From the NCBI GenBank assembly GCA_038239345.1, contig JBBSEX010000016.1, positions 69,049 to 133,048 on the forward strand: 64,000 nucleotides of DNA, written 5' to 3'. Position numbers and translations under genes: made by a program. Below the pieces are notes generated by a model that searched no databases, was not told the DNA's origin, and saw only the letters and a program-made list of their open reading frames with translations. Source of the DNA: JBBSEX01 sp038239345. Lineage in GTDB: Bacteria; Acidobacteriota; Terriglobia; Bryobacterales; Bryobacteraceae. Shown piece after piece: positions 16,850 to 25,981 of the stretch (within the stretch, counting starts at the first letter, position 1; every line of letters starts with the position of its first letter).

Positions 16850-19800
16850 AAAGAAAGTTTCGCTCCAAGCTGCACAAGGCGCGGGGGCGCGGTGGCGACA
16901 AAGGAACCGGCGCTGGTGGATTGGTCGGTGACTGGCCCCTGATAGTTCACTTGATTCAGGGCGTTCATCGCTTCAAAGCGCAGCTGCAACTTCAATGACT
17001 CACGAACGGCAAAGTTGCGGAACACGGAAAGATCGGCGCTACGATATCCGTCGCCCCGAACGATGTTGCGCCCGCTGACGCCGAATGTGCCCAGAGCTGG
17101 TAGCGCAAACGCCGCTGGATTGTAGGCGTACCCCGCGGGAACGTTGCGGTTGGGGTCTCCCACCACGGTAAGTCGGTTGAAACTCTCATTACGGTACGGA
17201 TCGAACTGGCTGGTATAAGGCGTAAATGGCTGGCCCGATTGCAGGGTGACGATGCCGTTCACCTGCCAGCCGCCCAGCAGAGATCGCAGCACGGGCGCGG
17301 GCACTTGATAGTTGAAGGCTGCTGTAAAGCGATGCGGTACGTCGAAGCTGGACACCGCTTTCTGCAGATGGCGATTGCGGCTATCGAGAACCCGTTCCGA
17401 CGAGTCTCCTGAACCAAAATCCGTCGCATCGTCGATTGACTTCGACCATGTATAGGCGGCAATCAAATTCAGGCCACGTTGAAAACGCCGCTCCAGCTTC
17501 GTCTGCAGGCTGTGATAGGTAGAAGTGGCGGAATTCGCGTAGAGTGAAACGGAATCAAATGCCGGGAACGGCCGTAGAGGATTCAGAATCGATGCCGTAT
17601 CGGCGCCGGTCGAGATCGCGCCCGCGACACTCGCCCGTTGGCCCGCGCTGAGCGTGTCCAAGGGAACCTGATTGATGTTGTAATTGAACGGCAGGTGAAT
17701 GCCCCGCGCGCCACGATAGCCGGCTTCAATAACCCAGCTGGTTCCGATGGAATGCTGCACGTCGAATGAAACTTGCATGTTATAAGGATTCCGCAGATCG
17801 TTGGGAATCGCGGCTAGCGAATTGGAAGGTTGGGCGGAACTTCGCAGATCCAGCAGCGTCGTCGACGGCCCGCTGGTGCGCGAAAACGGCGTTGGTGAAA
17901 AAGTGATCGCCGCGGCGGAGAACGGCGGATTATTCTCAATCTGCTGGACGGTGCTGGCTTGCAACAACGTCTCATAGACAATAGCGATGCCGCCCCGGAC
18001 GACCGTCCGCCCGCCTCCGGTAACATCGTAAGCAAATCCGAAGCGCGGTCCGAAGTTATTTCCATCGGGTTGATACAGACCATCCCAGCCAGGCGATTTT
18101 GGCGTGACGATGAGGCCGCCCGGCGACAGGTTAGACAACTTGCCATTTACTTCCGTGTACGGCTGCGAGTAGTCGTATCGCAGGCCATAGTCGAGTGTCA
18201 GGCGTCGCGTGATGCGCCACGAATCTTCAACGAATGCCGCCCAGGATGTCTGCCGGTACCCACGTCCAAATTGCCCAATCGTGATGCTGGCTTGATAGGG
18301 CAGGCCCAGTTCGAGATCGGCCAGAACATTCGCCAATGAGTTATCGGAGGTCTTCGGAATCAGCCCATTGCGTGAACCGTCGAAGTTCAGCGTTCCGCGT
18401 TGATTCTCAGCGCCGCGAGTATTGAAGTGATGGCGGGAAATCTCGGCTCCGAACTTCAGGCTATGGGCGCCGCGCAGAACGCTCAACGTGTCGGAGGCGT
18501 ACACGGTAAGCTCATCCTGGTCGCGGTTGTACCAGGGCAATCCGCCGAGATCCGCGAGCCCGCCTTGAGCGAATGAAATCGAGGGAATCCCATTGGCGGA
18601 AGATCCATTAGGCAAGCCAAACGTTGTAGCATTACGTTGATCGCCGTTGGCCAAAATATTGCCATAGCGGTTCACCCCGAGTCGCGATTCGTTAACTACG
18701 GCGGGGCTGAAGGTGTGCAGATAACCGAGAGTGCCATTCGTTGTGCGCTCCGGATTGGGCAGCGAAAACCCCGGGATATAGGGTCCGCCGAAACGATCGA
18801 CGATGTACACCTGGTCGTTCAGGTTCCACGATGTTCGCAAAGTGACAACGTCGCGGTCGGTGAAGTTATGATCCGTCCGCAGGTGATACTGATAATCGTG
18901 TAAACCGATTGCCAACGATGCGGTGTAGTTGCCCGCGGGACCCGTGGCGTTGGGTTGCGGATAGAGCGTCAGCAGCTTCGCGCTAAGCGGCGTCACCTGT
19001 TTCGAAAGGTCCAGGATCTGGCGATTTCCTGCTGCGTCGGAGTAAGGAATCAAGCCGCCGGCCTCAGCCGCCGTAGGGACGCTCACGGTCCGCGTTTCCG
19101 ATCCTTCCTGGTTGCGCAACAGTTCGGAATTGATGAAAAAGAAATGCTTCTGCTTCCAAATCGGCCCGCCGATCGTACCGCCAAACTGATTGTGCCGTAC
19201 CACTCCGCGCGGGAGTCCGGCGCGGTTGCTTAGCGTGTCATTCGCGTTCAGCGCATCGTTGCGGAAAAATTCATACCCAGAGCCGTGGAATTTAGATGAC
19301 CCGGCGCGCGTCACGATATTGATCTGGCCGCCCATCGTCCGCCCGTATTCGGCTGGAGGAATGGCCGAGATAACCGAGAATTCCTGTACCGCTTCGTTCG
19401 ATGGCTCAAAATTGATGACGCTGTATTGCTGAACGTTCATCGGCATGCCGTCGAAAACGAAATCGTTGGAGCGGCTGCGCGCGCCATTCACCGAGAATGC
19501 CCCTTCGGTATTTTCGCGGGCCTTTCCGTAGCGATTCGCGGCGGTGGACAGGTTCCAACCCGCATCCATGCCAGGAACGATCAAGGCGAGATTTTGCAAC
19601 TGGCGCCCGTCCGTTGGAAGATCTTCGATGGATCGTTGGTTGACCACGGTCGCCGCCTTACTGGTTTCAGTCTGCACCAGAGGCGCGGCTTCGGTGACGA
19701 CGATCGTCTCCCGGTTTTCGCCTGGCGGCAGTATTAGATCGATGCGAATATCGTCGCCGACGCGAAGTGTGATGTTCTCTCTTTTAACTGTGTTGAAACG

Positions 19801-20037
19801 CACTTGCCCCGCCGACAGTTCATAAGTGCCAGCCGGCAAACCTAACAGCTGATAAACTCCCGCGGAATTCGTGATAGTGGTGCGAACGACGCTGGTTTCT
19901 ATACTACGAGCGCTTAGCCTTGCACCTATGATGACGGCCCCAGACGAGTCCGTGACGGCGCCAGTTACAGTAGCCGCCGGCGTATCCGCAAGCAGAAGCG
20001 CGGAGAGAGATAGAAACAGGAGAGTAGTTTTGAGCAT
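16846..20037 (-). CDS. Oar-like TonB-dependent outer-membrane receptor
   Basis: A 1063-residue protein with a signal peptide (residues 1-21), a carboxypeptidase-regulatory beta-sandwich (about 22-105; ATVTGAVTDSSGAVIIGARL, and GVYQLLGLPAGTYELS), a plug domain (about 110-250; VVNQRSIEDLPTDGRQLQNL) and a long beta-barrel that ends with the outer-membrane signature Phe (VQLGAKLSF). This architecture is typical of the expanded receptor family of Acidobacteriota, where substrates are mostly unknown, often oligosaccharides or proteins. It begins 45 bases after the molybdopterin-type gene and may be co-transcribed with it. Confidence 0.93.
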   Translation of the reverse strand: MLKTTLLFLSLSALLLADTPAATVTGAVTDSSGAVIIGARLSARSIETSVVRTTITNSAGVYQLLGLPAGTYELSAGQVRFNTVKRENITLRVGDDIRIDLILPPGENRETIVVTEAAPLVQTETSKAATVVNQRSIEDLPTDGRQLQNLALIVPGMDAGWNLSTAANRYGKARENTEGAFSVNGARSRSNDFVFDGMPMNVQQYSVINFEPSNEAVQEFSVISAIPPAEYGRTMGGQINIVTRAGSSKFHGSGYEFFRNDALNANDTLSNRAGLPRGVVRHNQFGGTIGGPIWKQKHFFFINSELLRNQEGSETRTVSVPTAAEAGGLIPYSDAAGNRQILDLSKQVTPLSAKLLTLYPQPNATGPAGNYTASLAIGLHDYQYHLRTDHNFTDRDVVTLRTSWNLNDQVYIVDRFGGPYIPGFSLPNPERTTNGTLGYLHTFSPAVVNESRLGVNRYGNILANGDQRNATTFGLPNGSSANGIPSISFAQGGLADLGGLPWYNRDQDELTVYASDTLSVLRGAHSLKFGAEISRHHFNTRGAENQRGTLNFDGSRNGLIPKTSDNSLANVLADLELGLPYQASITIGQFGRGYRQTSWAAFVEDSWRITRRLTLDYGLRYDYSQPYTEVNGKLSNLSPGGLIVTPKSPGWDGLYQPDGNNFGPRFGFAYDVTGGGRTVVRGGIAIVYETLLQASTVQQIENNPPFSAAAITFSPTPFSRTSGPSTTLLDLRSSAQPSNSLAAIPNDLRNPYNMQVSFDVQHSIGTSWVIEAGYRGARGIHLPFNYNINQVPLDTLSAGQRASVAGAISTGADTASILNPLRPFPAFDSVSLYANSATSTYHSLQTKLERRFQRGLNLIAAYTWSKSIDDATDFGSGDSSERVLDSRNRHLQKAVSSFDVPHRFTAAFNYQVPAPVLRSLLGGWQVNGIVTLQSGQPFTPYTSQFDPYRNESFNRLTVVGDPNRNVPAGYAYNPAAFALPALGTFGVSGRNIVRGDGYRSADLSVFRNFAVRESLKLQLRFEAMNALNQVNYQGPVTDQSTSAGSFVATAPPRLVQLGAKLSF

Positions 20038-20123
20038 GTGACCCTAGCGATTGAAAATCCGCACCGAAGACTCTTTTATTCCTACAGCTGGTTGACTTTC
20101 ATTATGCGTAAATTCTGGATCAT

Positions 20124-20555
20124 TCACACCGATCTTGCCGGCCGCTTGTCTTCCGGAACAAGGATCCGCAATGGTCCTTGTCCCTCGGGAAGTGGTTTGC
20201 CTTTCCTGTTGTCGGCAATGATGGCGGTGGTGTTGGCGAGTTCCGGATTAAGTTCCCCGACCGAAAAGACGACCTGATAGCCATCTTTTCCGGTGGCCAC
20301 GACATACGCCGCCAGCGCTTTGCCGCGGAGCTCCTTTCCGATGGGAACGCCAGCCTTCCTTAAAATCTCATACAGGGGAACGCGCTCATAAGTGACTTTC
20401 CCCGCGTTGCGTTCGTCAAGTGTTGCGCTGCGCCGCGTCATATGGGTAAGATCGTCGGCCGTGATCGTTCGCGGGGTTGGGATGTCTCCGGAAACGGTGA
20501 GTTGTGCCGCGGAGCCGGAACTGAACAGAATCAAAGACAGGAGAATGTTCTTCAT
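20124..20555 (-). CDS. Exported sulfite-oxidase-fold (molybdopterin-binding-like) protein, cut by in-frame TGA
   Basis: A 143-residue protein with signal peptide (residues 1-17) and the small molybdopterin-oxidoreductase-like fold seen in short SUOX-domain proteins: LTVSGDIPTPRTITADDL, YERVPLYEILRKAGVPIG, and GPLRILVPEDKRPARSV at the end. The family continues after this point. Reading past the TGA in the same frame gives MIQNLRIMKVNQL and then TAG at 20082-20084, which is just the expected C-terminal strand, so a CGA-to-TGA change is likely. The missing 14 residues may or may not matter. The small size and lack of an obvious Mo-ligand Cys make enzymatic activity uncertain. Confidence 0.7.
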   Translation of the reverse strand: MKNILLSLILFSSGSAAQLTVSGDIPTPRTITADDLTHMTRRSATLDERNAGKVTYERVPLYEILRKAGVPIGKELRGKALAAYVVATGKDGYQVVFSVGELNPELANTTAIIADNRKGKPLPEGQGPLRILVPEDKRPARSV

Positions 20556-20662
20556 GCACTACATCGTCGTGCCAACCAGACGTTGCCGTCCAGACCCAGA
20601 TTTCTGCCGCACTGCGATAGAATACGAGCGCAAAGTAGCGACTTTTTGCAAGGAGAATACAT

Positions 20663-22138
20663 ATGGCGTCCGTTTTGTCCCCGATCGATAAGCACGTCGC
20701 CGTAGGGCCGACGAAACTGCTGATCAACAACAAGTGGGTTGACAGCGAATCCGGAAAGACTTTTTCCACGATTAATCCGGCCACGGGCGAAGAGATTTGC
20801 CAGGTGGCGGAAGCCGACGCGGCCGATGTCGATAAGGCGGTTCGTGCTGCCAGGCATGCGTTTGAGCGCGGTCCGTGGCGCAAGATGTCGGCGACGGATC
20901 GCGGCAAGCTGCTGCTGCGTCTGGCCGATCTTGTAGAGAAGAATGCCGATGAGTTGGCCATGCTGGAGAGCCTGGATAATGGCAAGCCGGTCAGTGTGGC
21001 CCGGGCCGCCGACGTACCGCTTACGGCCGCCTGTTACCGGTATTACGCCGGCTGGGCCGATAAAGTACAGGGGAAAACAATCCCGATCGCTGGCGATTAT
21101 TTCTGCTATACGAAGCTGGAACCGGTCGGCGTAGTGGGCCAGATTATTCCCTGGAATTTTCCGTTATTGATGCAAGCCTGGAAGCTCGCTCCGGCATTGG
21201 CTACCGGAAATACAGTGGTCATGAAGCCCGCTGAGCAGACTCCATTGACCGCCCTGCGCATCGCCGAGTTGATCTTGGAAGCTGGGTTCCCGGAAGGCGT
21301 AGTGAACATGCTTCCCGGCTATGGCCCAACGGCCGGCGCGGCGCTTTCACGGCACATGGATGTGGATAAGATCGCCTTCACCGGATCGACGGAAGTGGGT
21401 CACCTGATCATGCAGGCGGCCGCCACGTCGAACCTGAAGCGCGTGACACTGGAACTGGGTGGCAAGAGCCCGAACATCGTTTTTGCCGATGCCGATATGG
21501 ATGCCGCCATCGAAGGCTCGCACTTCGCGCTGTTCTTCAATCAAGGGCAATGCTGCTGCGCGGGTTCGCGCCTGTTCGTCGAGGAAAAATGTTACGACGA
21601 AGTTGTGGAGAAGAGCGCTGCGCGCGCTAAACGGCGTACCGTTGGCGATCCGTTCGACCCGAAAACGGAGCAGGGTCCACAGGTGGATCAGGATCAATTC
21701 GATAAGGTGATGGGTTTTATCGATTCGGGCAACAGCGAGGGCGCGAAGCTGGTCAGCGGTGGCGGCCGGGTTGGCGATCGCGGCTACTTCATCCAGCCCA
21801 CGGTGTTTGCCGACGTGCAGGATGATATGAAGATCGCCCGCGAGGAAATCTTTGGTCCCGTGCTGAGCATCATCAAATTCAAAGATACAGACGAGCTGAT
21901 ACAGCGCGCTAATAACACTATGTATGGTTTGGCGGCGGCGGTGTGGACGAAGGATATCGGCAAGGCGATGGCTGTTTCAAATGGTGTTCGCGCGGGGACG
22001 GTGTGGGTGAATTGCTATGACGTCTTCGATGCGGCCGCGCCGTTTGGTGGCTTCAAGCAATCGGGAATCGGGCGTGAGCTCGGCGAATATGGATTACAGC
22101 AATACACCGAAGTGAAGACGGTCACCGTCAAGTTGTAA
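20663..22138 (+). CDS. NAD(P)-dependent aldehyde dehydrogenase
   Basis: A 491-residue class 1/2-like aldehyde dehydrogenase that oxidises aldehydes to acids. The NAD-binding region has IIPWNFPLLMQAWKLAPALA and FTGSTEVGHLI; the general-base Glu is in TLELGGKSPN (about 264) and the catalytic Cys298 is the middle one of GQCCCAGSR. The C-terminal PFGGFKQSGIGRELGEYGL is also typical. AAGGAG lies 8 bases before the ATG. Likely substrate is a small aliphatic or retinal-type aldehyde by similarity to ALDH1/2, but this is not determined. It is divergent from the molybdopterin-type gene. Confidence 0.95.
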   Translation: MASVLSPIDKHVAVGPTKLLINNKWVDSESGKTFSTINPATGEEICQVAEADAADVDKAVRAARHAFERGPWRKMSATDRGKLLLRLADLVEKNADELAMLESLDNGKPVSVARAADVPLTAACYRYYAGWADKVQGKTIPIAGDYFCYTKLEPVGVVGQIIPWNFPLLMQAWKLAPALATGNTVVMKPAEQTPLTALRIAELILEAGFPEGVVNMLPGYGPTAGAALSRHMDVDKIAFTGSTEVGHLIMQAAATSNLKRVTLELGGKSPNIVFADADMDAAIEGSHFALFFNQGQCCCAGSRLFVEEKCYDEVVEKSAARAKRRTVGDPFDPKTEQGPQVDQDQFDKVMGFIDSGNSEGAKLVSGGGRVGDRGYFIQPTVFADVQDDMKIAREEIFGPVLSIIKFKDTDELIQRANNTMYGLAAAVWTKDIGKAMAVSNGVRAGTVWVNCYDVFDAAAPFGGFKQSGIGRELGEYGLQQYTEVKTVTVKL

Positions 22139-22147
22139 GCGCCTACC

Positions 22148-22177
22148 GCGGCAGGCGGTTTCACGATCGGCTGCCGC
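22148..22177. terminator. Possible stem-loop between convergent genes
   Basis: GCGGCAG (22148-22154) pairs with CTGCCGC (22171-22177) across a 16-base loop, between the aldehyde dehydrogenase stop and the ABC ATPase stop. There is an AAAA stretch after it on plus but no clear T-run, so it is at best a weak terminator. Confidence 0.35.
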
Positions 22178-22178
22178 C

Positions 22179-23123
22179 TCAAAATTGTCTAGTCCGATCA
22201 ATCGGTATTTGCACTGCCACTTTTGTTCCCACAGCCAGCATGTCCCCGGTGTTGGCGATTTCCACGCGAAGCATTGTCCCCCGCGGCGTCGACAATAAGT
22301 AATGAAGACGAATGCCTAAATCGACAACCGATTCCACCTTGGCGTTGCCGGTTTCGCTGGGTTCCAGGGTGGCATCCTCCGGCCGGAAAACAGTTTTCCC
22401 GTCGATGCTCTGCCACCCGAAGAACAGCGCCACACGGACTGTTTTCGGTTGCGTGTAAAAATCCCGCGGCGCACTGAACTGTTCCAGCGTGCCGTCCAAC
22501 AGGAGCGCGATACGATCCGCCATCGTGGCCGCTTCTTCCTGCTTATGGGTTACGAACACGGTCGTGATTTGTAGTTTGCGCTGCAGATTGCAGACCAGCC
22601 GGCCCATCTCCGCGCGCAACGTTTCATCGAGAGCCGAAAATGGTTCGTCCAGCAGCAAGAGTTTGGGTTCGATCACCAGGGCCCTGGCTAGCGCGACGCG
22701 CTGCTCCTGGCCACCCGAGAGTTCATTGGGTCGGCGCGCTTCCAAGCCCTCTAACTGAACCATCTGGAGAGCCATCGCAACGCGCGATCGTGCCTCCGAT
22801 GGCGCAACCTTGCGCATCCGTAATCCGAACTCGACGTTCTCGGCCACACTGAGGTAAGGAAATAGCAAGGGCTTTTGAAATACCATCGCCGCACCGCGAA
22901 GCTCGGCCGGAGTTTCCAAAACCGATTTCCCGTCAAAGCGAATATAGCCCGTGGCTGGTTGCAGCAGGCCCGCGATCAGCTTCAACGCCGTAGTTTTGCC
23001 CGACCCCGACGGACCCAGCAACGCGACCAGTTCTCCATCGCCAACCGACAACGAAAAGTCGTGCAGCACAGGCCGGGACGAATAGGCCGCCGAGACGCCC
23101 ACGAGTTCAAGAGCGGTACTCAC
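22179..23123 (-). CDS. ABC transporter ATP-binding protein (YnjD-like)
   Basis: A 314-residue importer ATPase: Walker A GPSGSGKTTALKL, Q-loop MVFQKPLLFPYLS, signature LSGGQEQRVALARAL (normally LSGGQQQR), Walker B LLLLDEPFSALD and H-loop VFVTHKQEEA. A TOBE-like C-terminal part (about 245-314) follows. The GTG at 23123 is chosen since it overlaps the stop of the binding-protein gene (GTGA) and family homology starts there; a longer frame to 23318 would overlap that gene by 200 bases. It energises the two permeases encoded upstream. Substrate unknown; iron, thiamine and polyamine importers share this pattern. Confidence 0.9.
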   Translation of the reverse strand: MSTALELVGVSAAYSSRPVLHDFSLSVGDGELVALLGPSGSGKTTALKLIAGLLQPATGYIRFDGKSVLETPAELRGAAMVFQKPLLFPYLSVAENVEFGLRMRKVAPSEARSRVAMALQMVQLEGLEARRPNELSGGQEQRVALARALVIEPKLLLLDEPFSALDETLRAEMGRLVCNLQRKLQITTVFVTHKQEEAATMADRIALLLDGTLEQFSAPRDFYTQPKTVRVALFFGWQSIDGKTVFRPEDATLEPSETGNAKVESVVDLGIRLHYLLSTPRGTMLRVEIANTGDMLAVGTKVAVQIPIDRTRQF

Positions 23124-24337
23124 CGCCGCAGCACCTTCGCCCGCCAATCCTTTTCCAGGCGGATCAAGTATTCGGCATCGGGCTCGGGCATATAGTGCGC
23201 CTGTAACTCCGCAATGGATAATGCGGCCTTGTGAACCGGCAACGAATTCACCATCGTGCGCTGCCCCGAGGTCAGGCGATCCATCGCAAGTGGAAAGGGT
23301 TGCCCGAGCTTCTGGCAAGCGTCATAGAGATGCTCAAAAGACATCATGTGATTGATGGCAACCAGGGCGCCGGTTACGTTATTCGCATTAAACGGGATCG
23401 CCAGAAAACTATAGTTGCCGATGGTACCCTCATCCAGCACGAAGGTTCGAGTGGTGGGTGGAAACTCACCGCGTTCCACCCGCGTCGCCGCGAAATTGGG
23501 ACCATAGCTCATCGCGAAATCGATTTCACTATTGGCGAAGAGTCTGTCGAGTTCGTTGAGCGTAGCCGGATACGTTTCGCCCTGACGCCAGAGATAGGGT
23601 TTGATCTCGTTTAGATAATCGATAGTCTGGGACGACGCGCTTCGATACAACGCTTCATGGAAGCCGTTCTGGAAGTTCGCCGCGCCCCCGCCGAAGTGAA
23701 TCAGGATGTGGCGAATGAACGCCGAGCCCGTAAAGTCAGGCAGCGCGACATAGCTGAAACGGCCGGGATGCGCCTTGATCCACGCTCGAAGGCCTTCAAT
23801 AGTTCGCGGAGGCTGGGGCACTCGGGCGATATCGTGCGCGAAGACGAATTGCGCGCGTTCCCACGGCGCCTCATATCCTTCGATAGCTGTACCGAAATCT
23901 CGCTTACCGGCATCGGGGTCGTAGAAACCGATGTTGGGTAAAGAGCCGGCGAAAGGGCCCCACAGCAGTCGGCCCTGCCTGGCGGAGCGGAAATTTTCGC
24001 CATTGATCCACACCATATCGATGGACCCGCCAGATAGCCGGCCCGCCGTCTTCTCATTGAGGACCTTGTTCACAATGGCTGCCGTATCGCCAGTGGGAAT
24101 GATCCGTAACGTGATGCCGTAGCGTTGCCGCAGCAGCGGAATCACGGTGGTCTGGAAGAAGCGATTGCGGGCTTCCTCACCTGTCCACATGCCGAAGTTC
24201 ACCGTGGTTCCACGCGCTGACGTAACGATTTCATCCCACTTCTCGCGTTGCAGATCGGCAGTGGTAAATTGCGGCTTCACCCGTCCACCACAGGCGCCGA
24301 GCGTTAGGAGCAGCGCTGGAATCGCCCATCGCGTCAT
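23120..24337 (-). CDS. ABC transporter substrate-binding lipoprotein (YnjB-like)
   Basis: A 405-residue binding protein with a lipobox LGAC (Cys16). The sequence VNFGMWTGEEARNRFF, RIIPTGDTAAIVNKVLNEK and the SIDMVWINGENF block follow the E. coli YnjB pattern, the periplasmic component of the YnjBCD importer of unknown substrate. It captures the solute outside the membrane and hands it to the permeases. It overlaps the permease gene by 4 bases (ATGA) and the ATPase gene by 4 bases, making a tight operon. Family placement is by eye. Confidence 0.87.
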   Translation of the reverse strand: MTRWAIPALLLTLGACGGRVKPQFTTADLQREKWDEIVTSARGTTVNFGMWTGEEARNRFFQTTVIPLLRQRYGITLRIIPTGDTAAIVNKVLNEKTAGRLSGGSIDMVWINGENFRSARQGRLLWGPFAGSLPNIGFYDPDAGKRDFGTAIEGYEAPWERAQFVFAHDIARVPQPPRTIEGLRAWIKAHPGRFSYVALPDFTGSAFIRHILIHFGGGAANFQNGFHEALYRSASSQTIDYLNEIKPYLWRQGETYPATLNELDRLFANSEIDFAMSYGPNFAATRVERGEFPPTTRTFVLDEGTIGNYSFLAIPFNANNVTGALVAINHMMSFEHLYDACQKLGQPFPLAMDRLTSGQRTMVNSLPVHKAALSIAELQAHYMPEPDAEYLIRLEKDWRAKVLRR

Positions 24338-25098
24338 GGTCGCTCCTCAAGAAATTGGGCGACAGCGCTGAACAAGATCAGAGTTGGCGCCAGAAACAGA
24401 AGCGAGAGTGCGGCCGTAATCGCCTCATCCCCCGCCAACTGAAAATTGACTAGCACCACGGGCAGCGTGATGACACGGCCGCCGCCGATCAACAATGTGA
24501 GGAGGTATTGACTCCAGGAAATTAGAAACGCAAAAGCCGCGGCGACCGCTAAACCCGGTGCGATGGCAGGGAATGTGACGTGCATCCAGACCTGCGGCGG
24601 AGAAGCGCCCAGTGTCCGCGCCTGATCTTCAAATGCAGGGTCGAAACGTGAAAAACTGCCGATCATCATCAGCGTTGCGTATGGCACCGCCACCACCAGG
24701 TGGATCAGGATGACACCAAGATTCGTATCGGCCAAGCCGTATCGGAGAAAGAGAACGTGCACTCCCATCGCCGAAGCGAGAGGCGGAGCAAGGATTGGTA
24801 GCAAGAGGAAGAACAGTAATTGTTTCTTTCCGGGAAATTCGCGAAAGGCGATGGTTCGGCCGGCTGGAATCGCCGCCAGAAGCGCAAGAACAGTTACGGC
24901 GACGGCGATACCAAGGCTGGTGAGTGTCGCCGAGCCGATACCGGAATTTGCGGAGAACAAATAATCCCAGGCGCGCGTGCTCCACTGCCTGGGTAGGATC
25001 GCAGGCCAATACCATCCCTTGGCGAACGACCACGCAGTCAGCATCACAACCGGTACAAGGGCGAAGCTAACGGTAGTGATGACGGCGAGGCGGCGCAT
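24334..25098 (-). CDS. ABC transporter permease, second subunit (YnjC-like)
   Basis: A 254-residue integral membrane protein with about six helices and the binding-protein-dependent permease loop (DQARTLGASPPQVWMHVTFP, then IAPGLAVAAA), the EAA motif that contacts the ATPase. The ATG at 25098 lies one base past the upstream permease stop; a TTG at 25122 overlapping that gene is less likely. In E. coli ynjC is one double-length permease; here the two halves are separate genes. It forms the channel with the gene at 25100-25972. Confidence 0.88.
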   Translation of the reverse strand: MRRLAVITTVSFALVPVVMLTAWSFAKGWYWPAILPRQWSTRAWDYLFSANSGIGSATLTSLGIAVAVTVLALLAAIPAGRTIAFREFPGKKQLLFFLLLPILAPPLASAMGVHVLFLRYGLADTNLGVILIHLVVAVPYATLMMIGSFSRFDPAFEDQARTLGASPPQVWMHVTFPAIAPGLAVAAAFAFLISWSQYLLTLLIGGGRVITLPVVLVNFQLAGDEAITAALSLLFLAPTLILFSAVAQFLEERP

Positions 25099-25099
25099 G

Positions 25100-25972
25100 T
25101 TAAAAAATCGTCGGCCGCTCAATACCGATCAGACGATTCGCGATCCGTAGATACATCCAAACCAGCATCGCTGTAATCACGGAAAGGATCACGGCAATGG
25201 CAATCGCTTCCGGACGGTCCGCGAGATCGACGCTGAGATACCGGCGCTCGGCGACGACTCCGATCATGGCCGGATAGGTGCGGCCAAGTAAGAAGGGAAC
25301 GTCGAACGCGCCAAACGTGAATGCAAACACGACCAGGGATGCGGATACAAGCGCGGGCGCGATCAACGGTATGGTTACATGCCGCAGACGCTGCCACCGT
25401 GATGCGCCAAGAATTCGCGCCGCCACTTCATATTCATCGCCGATACGGGTCAACATCGCCAGCACCATCACCGCGATAAACGGCGACTCCTTGACGATGT
25501 AGGTGAGTATGATTCCGATGCCGAAGCGATCGTGAATGAGCGCCGGAAACTGCGCCGGCGCATGGATCAGTCCGGCGGCGAACGCTACGCGGGCGATCAG
25601 TCCGCTAGAAGAGAGGATGTCGATCAGGACCACGGCCATGGCCAGATGGGGGATGGCGATGGGCGATTGCAGAAGTACGCGCAGGAGCTTCGATCGCCGC
25701 GCTACGTCTCGCAAAGACAATGCCAGCGCTAAGCCGACAGCGGCCGAAACAATTGTGGAAACGGTAGCCACCGCCAGGCTGATGCCCAAGCCGTAGAGTA
25801 ATTCTCGATCGCCGGCTAATGCGGCATAATGCGCCAGGGTAAAGTTTGCTTCGCCGGTTGGCGCGTAATAGCCGAGACTTTCGATGGCTGCAAGCAACAG
25901 GCCGCCCACGAATAAAAGCCCGATGATAAGCAGCGCCGGCAATAGAGAAAAAAAGATCGGCGCGCGCTTCAC
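25100..25972 (-). CDS. ABC transporter permease, first subunit (YnjC-like)
   Basis: A 290-residue permease with about six membrane helices. The EAA loop reads YEVAARILGASRWQRLRHVT, then IPLIAPALVSASLVVFAF, as in Fe3+/thiamine/polyamine importers. The start is a GTG 9 bases after the stop of the upstream SDR gene, so it may belong to a longer operon with the SDR and acetamidase genes. It pairs with the second permease immediately downstream. Confidence 0.88.
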   Translation of the reverse strand: MKRAPIFFSLLPALLIIGLLFVGGLLLAAIESLGYYAPTGEANFTLAHYAALAGDRELLYGLGISLAVATVSTIVSAAVGLALALSLRDVARRSKLLRVLLQSPIAIPHLAMAVVLIDILSSSGLIARVAFAAGLIHAPAQFPALIHDRFGIGIILTYIVKESPFIAVMVLAMLTRIGDEYEVAARILGASRWQRLRHVTIPLIAPALVSASLVVFAFTFGAFDVPFLLGRTYPAMIGVVAERRYLSVDLADRPEAIAIAVILSVITAMLVWMYLRIANRLIGIERPTIF

Positions 25973-25981
25973 CGGGTGGTC

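Noticed and set aside
20120..20140. Selenocysteine at the in-frame TGA
   Set aside because: The family has an Arg-type position here, no SECIS-like stem was seen, and the residue is not catalytic.
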